Below, in pieces: positions 17,041-25,308 of a stretch of 64,000 bases of DNA. The translations under genes were made by a program, and so were the position numbers. Source of the DNA: Microvirga zambiensis WSM3693 (lineage in GTDB: Bacteria > Pseudomonadota > Alphaproteobacteria > Rhizobiales > Beijerinckiaceae); assembly GCF_016735695.1 (NCBI RefSeq), contig NZ_JAERQD010000015.1, positions 1-64,000 of the forward strand. The letters run 5' to 3'. The notes under the pieces were generated by a model. That model did no database searches and had not been told where the DNA came from. It was given only the letters and a program-made list of their open reading frames with translations. Numbering within the stretch: position 1 is the first letter of the stretch; the number at the start of each line of letters is the position of its first letter.

Positions 17041-18351
17041 TCACCCGACAACCGCGCGAGCGGGTGGCCGTGATAGCCTGCCGACGGCATCAGCCCCGCC
17101 CATCACCAATTGCCGATAGCTGTCCACGGCGGAGGTTTGGACCCGACGCAGCGGATCCGCCTCGTCCGGGACGATGTCCCACAAGCCCATCTGGGCCAGA
17201 TGCTCGGTCACCGGACGCCGGCCCTGACGGTAGGCCCAGGTGACGAGGGCAAACATGGGCCACCAGGTATACCCGACCAGAGGGACGCCCTCCTCGCGCA
17301 ATTCCCGCGTGGCGGCGACCGAACGGTCGAGCCAATCGAGCCGCCGGCGCAGCGAGCCGATCGAGGCCGTCTCCGAAATCGTCAGCGGCACGCGATAGCG
17401 CTCGTAATAGAGGCGCCCGAGGCGAGTGATGAGATCGGCCCCCGCATAGGGCATGCGGATGCGAAATCGCCCGCCTGCGTCCCGCAGCAGCTTCTTTTGC
17501 GTGAACATCGGGTAGAGGTTCATGCCGATCACGGGAACCTCGACCGCATTGTCGAGGAACCATTTCAGCTCGCTTTCCCGGGCCCCATGCCTCAGCAGCC
17601 ACGTCCACAGGAGATGGGACTCGTCGATGCGGCCCGAGACGAGATCGAGGGCCAGGAAGACGATCTCCTGCCGCCGTCGGGCCTCGTCCTGGAATTCCGG
17701 CTCGTCCGTGTCGAAAAGGTCGGTCGCATCGACGAAATAGGGCACGATCTCCGGATCGACGCTCTGCAGCGCCCTCACCGTCTCCACCATGCCTCGCGCG
17801 ATCGCCAGCATCAGGGCGACGAAGCCCGACCAGCTCCGCCGGAAGGGCGGCCACCAGCCGAGGCGCCCACAATACCAGCCGGTGATGCGAGGCTCGTTGA
17901 GCGGCGTGTACCAGGTGATACGCCCCTTGAACCGTTCGGCGAGCCGGGCGGCGTATTCGGCCACGAATTTCGGATAATCGGGATGGAGAAAGGCGTTCTC
18001 GATCCAGGCCGGAAGCCCGTAATGGACAAGGTCGACCTGGGGATCGACGCCGAGCTCGAGCAGGCGTCCCAGGGCATTGTCGGGAAAGGTCCAGTCCCAG
18101 ACGTTCCGTTCCGGCTGAATTCGATGCCATGGCACGCCGTAGCGGGCGCAAGGAACGCCGAGCTCGGCCATAAGACCGAGATCCTCCCGCCAACGGTCGT
18201 AATGGCCCGTCAGCTCATACTCGTCCAGTGTCCGTCCTGTCACCGGGTGCGGAGCAGTGATGAACGTGTCCTCGATGCCGGTAGACCACCAGAAAGCATC
18301 CGGTTCGGTCAGGCGCCGAAGCTGGGATCGAGGCGGAAGCGCGTCGGTCAT
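17041..18351 (-). CDS. GH1-like (clan GH-A) glycoside hydrolase, first of a tandem pair
   Basis: A 436-aa cytoplasmic protein with acid/base Glu153 in YTPLNEPR and candidate nucleophile Glu327 in LTISETAS. The start of the barrel (DAFWWSTGIEDTF) resembles GH1 enzymes that open with FLWG-type strands. It is co-transcribed with a second GH1-like gene downstream and divergent from a GH2 gene across 202 bases, so all three probably respond to one inducer. Likely a beta-glycosidase acting on an imported glycoside; the specificity is not readable. Confidence 0.8.
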   Translation of the reverse strand: MTDALPPRSQLRRLTEPDAFWWSTGIEDTFITAPHPVTGRTLDEYELTGHYDRWREDLGLMAELGVPCARYGVPWHRIQPERNVWDWTFPDNALGRLLELGVDPQVDLVHYGLPAWIENAFLHPDYPKFVAEYAARLAERFKGRITWYTPLNEPRITGWYCGRLGWWPPFRRSWSGFVALMLAIARGMVETVRALQSVDPEIVPYFVDATDLFDTDEPEFQDEARRRQEIVFLALDLVSGRIDESHLLWTWLLRHGARESELKWFLDNAVEVPVIGMNLYPMFTQKKLLRDAGGRFRIRMPYAGADLITRLGRLYYERYRVPLTISETASIGSLRRRLDWLDRSVAATRELREEGVPLVGYTWWPMFALVTWAYRQGRRPVTEHLAQMGLWDIVPDEADPLRRVQTSAVDSYRQLVMGGADAVGRLSRPPARAVVG

Positions 18352-18553
18352 ACCGGGGCCATCCCTTGAGCGTCAGTGCTTCCACTGCAGCCATCGGTTG
18401 GGCCGTGGACGAACCTCGGCCGTCATATGATTACGCGGGAAACGACCCACATCCGTGAAAGTTGCACCGGTCGCCCCTTCCAAGAACATCCTATTCGCTG
18501 GAGCGTTGGTCGGGCGGGAGCGTCGGGCTTCCCGCAGCACAGGAGGCGCGACC
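18352..18553. promoter_or_regulatory. divergent promoter region between GH1-like and GH2 genes
   Basis: This 202-base non-coding stretch must hold the promoters of both transcription units. AGGAGG at 18541-18546 is the strong ribosome site of the GH2 gene. I could not pick out convincing -35/-10 pairs or a clear operator. Confidence 0.5.
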
Positions 18554-20428
18554 ATGGCCGAGACGACCTCTCCCAGGGATCTGCATCCCCGCCCCCAACT
18601 GCGCCGGGAGCACTGGATCGATCTTTGCGGGTCATGGGGCTTTGCTTTCGACGATACCGATATCGGCCTGTCGGAGCGTTGGTTCGAGCAGGCGGAGCCG
18701 TTCGATCGGGAGATCGTGGTGCCCTTCCCGCCCGAGAGCAGACTTTCCGGCATCCACGAGACCGGCTTTCACCCGGTGGTCTGGTACCGGCGGGAGATCC
18801 GGATCGAGGATCCTGATCGCAGGAACCGGTTTTTGCTCCATTTCGGTGCGGTCGACTACAAGGCCTCCGTCTGGGTCAACGGGCGCCTGGCTGTCGAGCA
18901 TGTCGGTGGGCAGACGCCGTTCTTCGCCGATATCGCTCCCTTGCTCGTTCCTGGCGAGGCCCAGATCGTCGTCGTCCGCGCCGAGGACGAACCGCGAGAC
19001 CTGCAGCAGCCCCGCGGCAAGCAGTATTGGGAGGAGCAGCCGGGCTATATCTGGTATCATCGGACCACCGGCATCTGGCAGCCGGTCTGGCTCGAGCCGC
19101 TGCCGCAGGTCGCTGTCGCGGAGCTGAGGTGGACACCCGATGTCGACCGTTTCGGCGTCGGGCTGGTCGTCAGGCTCGACCGCACGCCGCCGCAGGGCTG
19201 GCGCATACGCATATCCCTGTCGGGCGACCGGCCGGCGCGCGTTCTCGCCGACGACACATGCCTCGTGTCCGGCAAGGAACTCCGCCGCGACATTCTCCTC
19301 GACATCAACGACGCGGCTGTCCGGCGCCGCCGAACGCTGCTCTGGGGACCGGAACATCCCAACCTCATCGAAGCCGTGATCGAGGTGATCGACGAGCAAG
19401 GCAACGTCGTCGACCGCGTCGAGAGCTATTTCGGGCTGCGCCGCATCGAGGCGCGGGACGGCCGCTTCATCATCAACGGCATCCCGATCTTCCTGCGGCT
19501 TGTGCTTGCGCAAAACTACTGGCCGGATTCGTTGCTCGCCGCTCCCGGTCCCGAAGCGCTCAAGCGCGAGGTGGAACTGGCCCGATCGCTCGGCTTCAAC
19601 GGTATTCGCATCCATCAGAAAATCGAAGACCCCCGCTTCCTGTACTGGTGCGACAGGCTCGGCATGCTGGTCTGGAGCGAGGCGGCGAACGCCTATGTCT
19701 ATTCCGACCGTGCGGCGGAGATGTTGACCCGCGAATGGCTGGAAGCCGTACGCCGGGACTACAATCATCCTTCCATCATCACGTGGGTGCCGTTGAACGA
19801 GAGCTGGGGCGTACCCGATCTCGACCGCTCGGCCCAGCAACGTCATTTCGTCCAGGCGCTCTATCACCTCACCCGCGCCCTCGACCCGACGCGGCCAGTG
19901 ATCGGCAATGACGGATGGCAGCATGCGGTCGGCGATGTCTTCGGCGTGCATGATTATGCACCGACCGGGGAGATGCTGCGGGAACGCTATGCGGATCGCG
20001 CAACGATCGCACGCACCTTCCGGGAAGTGCGCCCGCATCATCATCCGCTGCTTGGCGAAGGCGTCGATATCGACGACGAACCCATCGTGGTCAGCGAGTT
20101 CGGAGGCCTCGGTTTCGTGCCGCAGGGCTCAGAGGATTGGTTCGGCTACGGCCAGTTTGCGGATGTCGACGCTTTGCTCGCCCGCTACGAAGAGCTTGTC
20201 GACGCGCTCCTCGCCTCCACCGCCCTTGCGGGGTTCTGCTATACGCAGCTCACCGATACCGCGCAGGAGACCAACGGTCTTCTGACCGTGAACCGAGAGC
20301 CGAAATTCGACATCGAGCGTCTGCGCGCCATCAACAGCCGTCCCTCGAAGGCGGTCCCGAGCGAGATCCTGGACGTCCTGATCAAACAGGAGGTGGAGCG
20401 GCGCCGGCGCGAACGCGGCCAGGAATAG
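18554..20428 (+). CDS. glycoside hydrolase family 2 (beta-galactosidase/glucuronidase type)
   Basis: ATG at 18554 follows AGGAGG with 7 bases between, giving 624 aa. Order: N-terminal jelly-roll sugar-binding domain (about 15-185, with VWYRREIRI and ASVWVNG), immunoglobulin-like sandwich (about 186-295), then a TIM barrel with acid/base Glu416 in WVPLNESWG and nucleophile Glu515 in VVSEFGGLG. No signal peptide, so cytoplasmic. I could not locate the Asn-x-Lys motif that marks true beta-glucuronidases, so a galactosidase, mannosidase or other beta-glycosidase is also open. Divergent from the GH1-like pair and convergent with a CUT1 sugar importer. Confidence 0.88.
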   Translation: MAETTSPRDLHPRPQLRREHWIDLCGSWGFAFDDTDIGLSERWFEQAEPFDREIVVPFPPESRLSGIHETGFHPVVWYRREIRIEDPDRRNRFLLHFGAVDYKASVWVNGRLAVEHVGGQTPFFADIAPLLVPGEAQIVVVRAEDEPRDLQQPRGKQYWEEQPGYIWYHRTTGIWQPVWLEPLPQVAVAELRWTPDVDRFGVGLVVRLDRTPPQGWRIRISLSGDRPARVLADDTCLVSGKELRRDILLDINDAAVRRRRTLLWGPEHPNLIEAVIEVIDEQGNVVDRVESYFGLRRIEARDGRFIINGIPIFLRLVLAQNYWPDSLLAAPGPEALKREVELARSLGFNGIRIHQKIEDPRFLYWCDRLGMLVWSEAANAYVYSDRAAEMLTREWLEAVRRDYNHPSIITWVPLNESWGVPDLDRSAQQRHFVQALYHLTRALDPTRPVIGNDGWQHAVGDVFGVHDYAPTGEMLRERYADRATIARTFREVRPHHHPLLGEGVDIDDEPIVVSEFGGLGFVPQGSEDWFGYGQFADVDALLARYEELVDALLASTALAGFCYTQLTDTAQETNGLLTVNREPKFDIERLRAINSRPSKAVPSEILDVLIKQEVERRRRERGQE

Positions 20429-20481
20429 GAGTTTTCCTCAAGGCGTGGGATCTCCCGGTTTGGCGACAAACCGAGAGATCC

Positions 20482-21306
20482 TCAGCCCCCCTTCACCGCT
20501 CCGGCGGTCAGGCCGGCCACGATCTGGCGTTGTGCAATGATGGTCAGGATCAGCACGGGCAAGGTCACGATCAGCGCTGCCGCGGCGAGCGGCCCCCAGC
20601 TCAGCTGCTCGAAGGACAGCATGTTGTAGACGGCCACCGGCAAAGTTCGCGTCTCGCGGCCCGCCAAGACGACGCCGAACACGAAGTTGTTCCACGAGAA
20701 GATCACCGCGAGGATGAAAGCGACCGTGATGCCGGGCTTCGCGATCGGCAGGGCGATGTGTCGGAAGACTTCCCAGCGGTTGGCTCCGTCAATGACGGCC
20801 GCTTCCTCGAGCTCCAGCGGTGTCGTCTCGAAATAGCCGATCATGATCCAGATCACGATCGGGACCGTGATGACGAGATGCGCGATGATCTGCGGCACGA
20901 GTGTGCCCATCAACCCCAGCCATTGGAACAGCAGGAAAAGCGGGATGAGATAGGACAGGCCGGGGGTCATGCGGGCGATCAGCACCACCACCGCGGCCTT
21001 GGTCGCGCGCATCCGGGCGATGCCGTAGCCGGCCGGAACGCCGATCAGGAGTGCGAGCCCCGTCGCGGTACCGGTCACGATCAGGCTGTTGATGAAGTAC
21101 AGCCCGAAGCGGTTCGATTCGAACACGCCGGAATAATTCCTCCAGGCGAAGCGCTCAGGAATGAAAACGGGCGGATAGGCTGCGTTGTCGACCTCGAATT
21201 TCAGCGAAAGCGAAATCATCCAGAGGAAGAACAGGACGGCCGGCGAGACCAGCACGAGGCCGACGAAGAACAGGCCGAGCGAGTCGGTGATTTTCCGGAT
21301 GCTCAT
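20482..21306 (-). CDS. CUT1 sugar ABC transporter permease, MalG family
   Basis: A 274-aa inner-membrane permease with about six helices. The cytoplasmic EAA loop is intact (TPLELEEAAVIDGANRWEVFRHIALPIAKPG, read as TPLELEEAAVIDGA near residue 165 and ALPIAKPG near 185), the site that docks the ATPase. It overlaps the other permease gene by ATGA (21303-21306). No ATP-binding gene is attached to this cluster, so it probably uses a shared MsmK/UgpC-type ATPase encoded elsewhere. Confidence 0.92.
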   Translation of the reverse strand: MSIRKITDSLGLFFVGLVLVSPAVLFFLWMISLSLKFEVDNAAYPPVFIPERFAWRNYSGVFESNRFGLYFINSLIVTGTATGLALLIGVPAGYGIARMRATKAAVVVLIARMTPGLSYLIPLFLLFQWLGLMGTLVPQIIAHLVITVPIVIWIMIGYFETTPLELEEAAVIDGANRWEVFRHIALPIAKPGITVAFILAVIFSWNNFVFGVVLAGRETRTLPVAVYNMLSFEQLSWGPLAAAALIVTLPVLILTIIAQRQIVAGLTAGAVKGG

Positions 21307-22241
21307 GCGCCACCCTGAATGTCAGTCCACTTCGTCCGCTGGCGCAGGTGGAGCATGAGGAGAGACAGGGCGATGACGAGGCCGAAGAACACCACGGCGA
21401 TCGCCGATCCGTAACCGACATCGTAATAGGCGAAAGCCACACTATAGAGATAGAGGTTGATCGTTTCCGACGCCGTTCCCGGCCCGCCCTGCGTGATGGC
21501 ATAGATGATGTCGAAGCTTTTCAGGGCATCGATGGTGCGGATGATCACCGCCACCATCAGGAACGGCGCGATCATCGGCAGCGTGATATAGCGGAAGCGC
21601 TGGAATACGGTCGCCCCATCGATGGCGGCGCTCTCATAGGGCTCCGTCGGGATCGCCGCGAGGCCGCCCAGTACGATCAGCATGACCAGCGGCGTCCATT
21701 GCCATGTCTCGACGAGGACGAGCGAAGGGATCACGGTCGTGGGACTGAACACCCAGGCCTGGGGCCCGATGCCGACCAGCGACAGGAGATAGTTGAGCAC
21801 GCCGAGCTGCGGGTGGAACATCATCGTCCAGACGAGCGCGATGGCTACCGGCGTCGCCATCATCGGCATGACGAAGATGCCGCGCAGGATGCCTCTCAAC
21901 GGCAGCTTGGAATTGAAGATCAGGGCGGCGAACGTGCCGAGGATCAAGGGAAGCACTACGGCCAGGACCGTATAGACAAGCGTTTGCCATACCGAAGTCA
22001 GGAAGCGCTCGTCCGAGGCCAGCCGCAGGTAGTTGGACAGGCCGGCGAAGCGCCGTGCACCGCCGACCGTCCATTCATGCAGGCTCATCCACACCGTGAA
22101 CGCCCATGGGAACACGATGACCGACCCCACCACCGCGACGGCGGGGACGACGAAGGGCCAATAAGTGCTCGGTGGGCGGGCGCCCGTTGCGGGCGCCGCC
22201 TCTGTCACGGAGGTGAGCTGGGGTTCAGCGATGGTGGACAT
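21303..22241 (-). CDS. CUT1 sugar ABC transporter permease, MalF family
   Basis: The ATG at 22241 gives 312 aa; a TTG at 22259 is less likely. Six helices, with the first at about residues 30-52, and an EAA-like loop (TEPYESAAIDGATVFQRF) near residue 205. It forms the heterodimeric channel with the downstream MalG-type subunit. Gene order, receptor then this permease then MalG-type permease, is the standard CUT1 operon order. Confidence 0.92.
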   Translation of the reverse strand: MSTIAEPQLTSVTEAAPATGARPPSTYWPFVVPAVAVVGSVIVFPWAFTVWMSLHEWTVGGARRFAGLSNYLRLASDERFLTSVWQTLVYTVLAVVLPLILGTFAALIFNSKLPLRGILRGIFVMPMMATPVAIALVWTMMFHPQLGVLNYLLSLVGIGPQAWVFSPTTVIPSLVLVETWQWTPLVMLIVLGGLAAIPTEPYESAAIDGATVFQRFRYITLPMIAPFLMVAVIIRTIDALKSFDIIYAITQGGPGTASETINLYLYSVAFAYYDVGYGSAIAVVFFGLVIALSLLMLHLRQRTKWTDIQGGA

Positions 22242-22274
22242 GGGTATCCACCATCCCAACCGGTCCGCTCCTCA

Positions 22275-23597
22275 TCAGGCTTTCTCGCTGCGCTCGAGGA
22301 TGGGCTTGAATTGCTCGGTTGCCTTCTTCATCTCGGCGGCTGGATCCCCTCCTCCGAGGAGATTGGTGAGGCCGATGCCGATGATGTCGCGGAACTCCGT
22401 CACCGGCTGGACGACGGGAAGGCCCAGCTTGCTGATCTTGCCCGATTCCACCACCGAGTCGATCCAGGCCGGCGGCATCTTCACGCCCTTGCGGACCTCG
22501 GCGTCGCTCAGGATCGACGGACGGAATGGAACACCACCGCCTGCCTGCAGGAGGCGCGCGCCCATCAGCTTCGACACGGCCCACTGGCAATACAGATACG
22601 CCGCTTCCTTGTTCTTGCTGGCGGAGGTGACGCCGATGCCGTCGCCGAATGTCGCCGAGGCTTGAGCCTTCGGCCCCTTCGGCATGACGCCATAGCCGAC
22701 CTTGCCGACGATCCGCGATCTGTCCGGATCCTCGAGTGGAGGCGCGAAGCCGACACCGTCGAGCCACATGCCGACCTTGCCCTGCAGGAACGCGGACTGG
22801 CACTCCGACCAGTTGAACCCTGCGACGCCCTGCGGAGCAGACTTGGTAAGCAGGCGCTGGTAGAGCTTCGCCGCCTCGATGGCCTCGGGCGAATCCGTCA
22901 TCAGGTTGCCGTTGGCATCGACCGGATCGATGCCGTAGCCGAGGAGGAAACTCGTCCAGACGGGAACGTTGGCGTTCTTCAGACCACGCGCGACGAATCC
23001 ATAGGTGCCTTCCTTGGGATCGGTCAGCGCCTCGGCCACCTTCACCATTTCCTCGAAGGTCTGCGGATAGGCGAGGCCCTTCTTCGCGAAAAGATCCTTG
23101 TTCCAGTACACCATCCAGTAATCGACCGAGAACGGCAGCGAGAGCATCTGGCCCTGCGGGTTCTTGGCGTAGAGCAGACCGGCCTGCGAGAAATCGCTCT
23201 CCGTCAAAGTGGCTTCGGTCAGCTCCGGATTCTTCATGAACGCGCTCAGATCGGCCAGCCAGTTGGCCTTCTCGAACTGCCGCTTCTGAACGTGATAGCT
23301 GATATGGACGACGTCGAAGCTCGGGCTGCCGGAATTCAGCTCGATCACCGCCTTCTGCCGCTGCTGCTGCTCCGGCGTCTGCTCGGAAGAAACCTGGATT
23401 CCCGTGAGGTCGGTGAATTCCTTTTCGAACTTCTGCAGCACCTCACCGCGCGGGCTCTTGACCAGATTCACACCGATCTTCGTGCCGGCGTATTTCTTCC
23501 AATTCACATCCGCGAAAGCAGGTGTGGCCCCGCTGAGGCCGTATGCGGCTGCGGCCGCCGTGCTTGCCAGAAATGTACGACGCGTCACTGCAGACAT
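22275..23597 (-). CDS. CUT1 sugar ABC transporter substrate-binding protein
   Basis: GGAGGAAAC before the ATG at 23597 fixes the start (440 aa). The signal peptide carries a twin-arginine motif (VTRRTFLASTAAAAA) with cleavage near AFA-DVN, so it may be exported folded by Tat. The body has the family-1 extracellular solute-binding layout (VDYWMVYWNKDLFAKKGL near 165; AYLYCQWAVSKLMGA near 345). It captures a mono- or oligosaccharide for the two linked permeases. Neighbouring glycosidases suggest that glycoside uptake precedes intracellular hydrolysis. Confidence 0.92.
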   Translation of the reverse strand: MSAVTRRTFLASTAAAAAYGLSGATPAFADVNWKKYAGTKIGVNLVKSPRGEVLQKFEKEFTDLTGIQVSSEQTPEQQQRQKAVIELNSGSPSFDVVHISYHVQKRQFEKANWLADLSAFMKNPELTEATLTESDFSQAGLLYAKNPQGQMLSLPFSVDYWMVYWNKDLFAKKGLAYPQTFEEMVKVAEALTDPKEGTYGFVARGLKNANVPVWTSFLLGYGIDPVDANGNLMTDSPEAIEAAKLYQRLLTKSAPQGVAGFNWSECQSAFLQGKVGMWLDGVGFAPPLEDPDRSRIVGKVGYGVMPKGPKAQASATFGDGIGVTSASKNKEAAYLYCQWAVSKLMGARLLQAGGGVPFRPSILSDAEVRKGVKMPPAWIDSVVESGKISKLGLPVVQPVTEFRDIIGIGLTNLLGGGDPAAEMKKATEQFKPILERSEKA

Positions 23598-23660
23598 TGC
23601 CAGTTTCCTCCGTGTTCTGAAGTTACGGTCCCTTCGGACTCGTTTCTGTGCTTGCAACGG

Positions 23661-23690
23661 ATTAAGCACCATGTAACATGTTAGTGTCAA
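23661..23690 (-). promoter_or_regulatory. promoter of the CUT1 importer operon with an embedded palindromic operator
   Basis: Read on the minus strand, TTGACA (23690-23685) is separated by 18 bases from CTTAAT (23666-23661). The perfect palindrome TAACATGTTA (23674-23683) lies inside the spacer, ideal for repression. The linked GntR regulator gene at 24621 is the natural candidate to bind it (inference). Confidence 0.5.
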
Positions 23691-23736
23691 CACGCCAGTT
23701 GCTTGGCGCCGATTCAGGTTGTTATCGGAGGCTCTC

Positions 23737-24624
23737 TTGTCCCTCAGCTTTGGCATTAGTCCTGCTCTTGTCACTCCTTTTGTGGCCGGCAAGGTGGATG
23801 TTCACCGCTTGGCGAACCACGCCAAGGATTGCCTTTCGCGCGGCTGCCGGAGTGCAACGATTTTTGGGACGACCGGCGAAGGCCCGTCCGTCGGCGCGGC
23901 CGAGCGTGAGCGTGTTGCCAAAGAGCTGATCGGGCTCGGCTTCCCGGCAAATCAGTTGGTGGAAGGAGTCATTGCCTGCTCGCCGGAGGAAGCTGCGGCC
24001 AGCACGAGTCAGGCCTTGCGCCGGGGTGCCAAAGCGGTCCTGCTGGCGCCTCCCTTCTATTTCCGCCCGGCACCGGACGATGCGGTCTACGACTGGTTCG
24101 CAGCCGTCTTCGAAGCTGTCGGGAGCGGTCTGAGAGACATTCTCCTGTACCATATTCCCGGTATGACGGGCGTGCCGATCGCTCACACCGTCATTGCCCG
24201 ACTCCGGGAGCGCTTTCCAGGCGCGATCCGCGGCGTCAAGGACAGCGCATGCGATCCCGAGGCGACCTTCGCCTTGATCAAGGCTTTTCCGGATCTCGAG
24301 GTCCTTGTCGGCGACGAGACATATCTCGGCCGCGCTTGCGCCGCGGGAGCCGCGGGCTCTATCTGCGGTGTCGCCAATATCGTTCCCGAAGCCGTGATCG
24401 CGCTCGCTGAAGCCGGCAAGGACGATCCACGCATCGTCGAGCTGGTGCGGGAAATCTGTCGCCATCCCATCATTCCGATGGTCAAGGCGCTGGTAGCCCA
24501 TGTGCGCCAGGATCCCGTCTGGGCCGTTGCGCGGCCGCCGCTCCCTTCCGTCGATGCGCAAACAGCCGCGCGGGCGATTGCATTGCTCGACCCGTTCGGG
24601 CCGCCGAACAAGGCCGTCGCATGA
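23737..24624 (+). CDS. DapA-family class I aldolase (dihydrodipicolinate synthase/2-keto-3-deoxy sugar acid aldolase type)
   Basis: GGAGG at 23727-23731 lies 5 bases before a TTG at 23737, which I take as the start (295 aa); the TTG at 23719 lies upstream of that site. Family landmarks: GTTGEGPS at 44-51, catalytic Tyr138 in YHIPGMTG and Schiff-base Lys168 in GVKDSACD. The Schiff base forms with pyruvate. In this catabolic setting, with a PfkB kinase and GntR gene, cleavage or dehydration of a 2-keto-3-deoxy sugar acid is more likely than lysine synthesis. Overlaps the GntR gene by ATGA. Confidence 0.85.
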   Translation: MSLSFGISPALVTPFVAGKVDVHRLANHAKDCLSRGCRSATIFGTTGEGPSVGAAERERVAKELIGLGFPANQLVEGVIACSPEEAAASTSQALRRGAKAVLLAPPFYFRPAPDDAVYDWFAAVFEAVGSGLRDILLYHIPGMTGVPIAHTVIARLRERFPGAIRGVKDSACDPEATFALIKAFPDLEVLVGDETYLGRACAAGAAGSICGVANIVPEAVIALAEAGKDDPRIVELVREICRHPIIPMVKALVAHVRQDPVWAVARPPLPSVDAQTAARAIALLDPFGPPNKAVA

Positions 24625-25295
24625 TCATGGCCCGCCACGCGCCTCGCTCCGAAATCAAGCTGCGCGAGCGGGCCTATGACGTGTTTACGGAGCAGTTGCT
24701 GCGGAGCGAGATCAAGCCGGGCCAGTTCGTGACCCAGCGGGAATTGGTGGCTCTCACCGGGCAATCGCTCGGAGCGATCCGCGAGTTGATTCCACGCCTG
24801 GAAGCGGAAGGACTGATCGTCACCGTTCCGCAGCGAGGCTTGCAGATCCTGCCCCTTGACATCACCCTGATCCGCAATGCCTTCCAGTTCCGGCTGATCC
24901 TGGAACGGGAGGCGATCGCTTCGTTCAGCCAGAGCGCCAGCGATGCCGAAATCGAGCGCATCGAAGCAACCCATCGGGCAATCGTTGCGGCAGCGCAGGA
25001 CGGCCTCACCGACCGGCTGATTGCGGAGGCGCAGCAGGTCGATCGCGAATTCCATGAAACGGTGATCGACGAACTCAACAACGACATCATCTCGAAGGCG
25101 TATCGGGTGAACTGGATCAAGGTTCGCCTGATCCGGCAGAGCGAGACGAGCCTGGATGAGGATCTCGTCATCCCGGTGATGCACGAACATCTCGCCATCA
25201 TCGGCGCCATGAAGCGGCGGGACACCGCGTCGGCGGTCGACAGCGCGATCGCGCATATCATGAACGCCCGCACGCGCGCTCTGCGGCTGGAATAA
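24621..25295 (+). CDS. FCD-family GntR transcriptional regulator
   Basis: A 224-aa regulator translationally coupled to the aldolase gene. The winged HTH (LRERAYDVFTEQLLRSEIKPGQF ... SLGAIRELIPRLEAEG ..., key part LGAIRELIPRLEAEGL near 50-66) precedes an all-helical FCD domain with the metal-site residues in VDREFHETVIDEL and MHEHLAIIGAM. It probably senses an intermediate of the pathway encoded around it and controls the two divergent operons at 23.6 kb. Confidence 0.88.
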   Translation: MIMARHAPRSEIKLRERAYDVFTEQLLRSEIKPGQFVTQRELVALTGQSLGAIRELIPRLEAEGLIVTVPQRGLQILPLDITLIRNAFQFRLILEREAIASFSQSASDAEIERIEATHRAIVAAAQDGLTDRLIAEAQQVDREFHETVIDELNNDIISKAYRVNWIKVRLIRQSETSLDEDLVIPVMHEHLAIIGAMKRRDTASAVDSAIAHIMNARTRALRLE

Positions 25296-25308
25296 GCCTC
25301 TCGCATTC

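Noticed and set aside
21348..23684. A 778-codon open frame on the plus strand
   Set aside because: It is antisense to the CUT1 permease and receptor genes and very rich in Arg, Asp and His, typical of a codon-position artefact.
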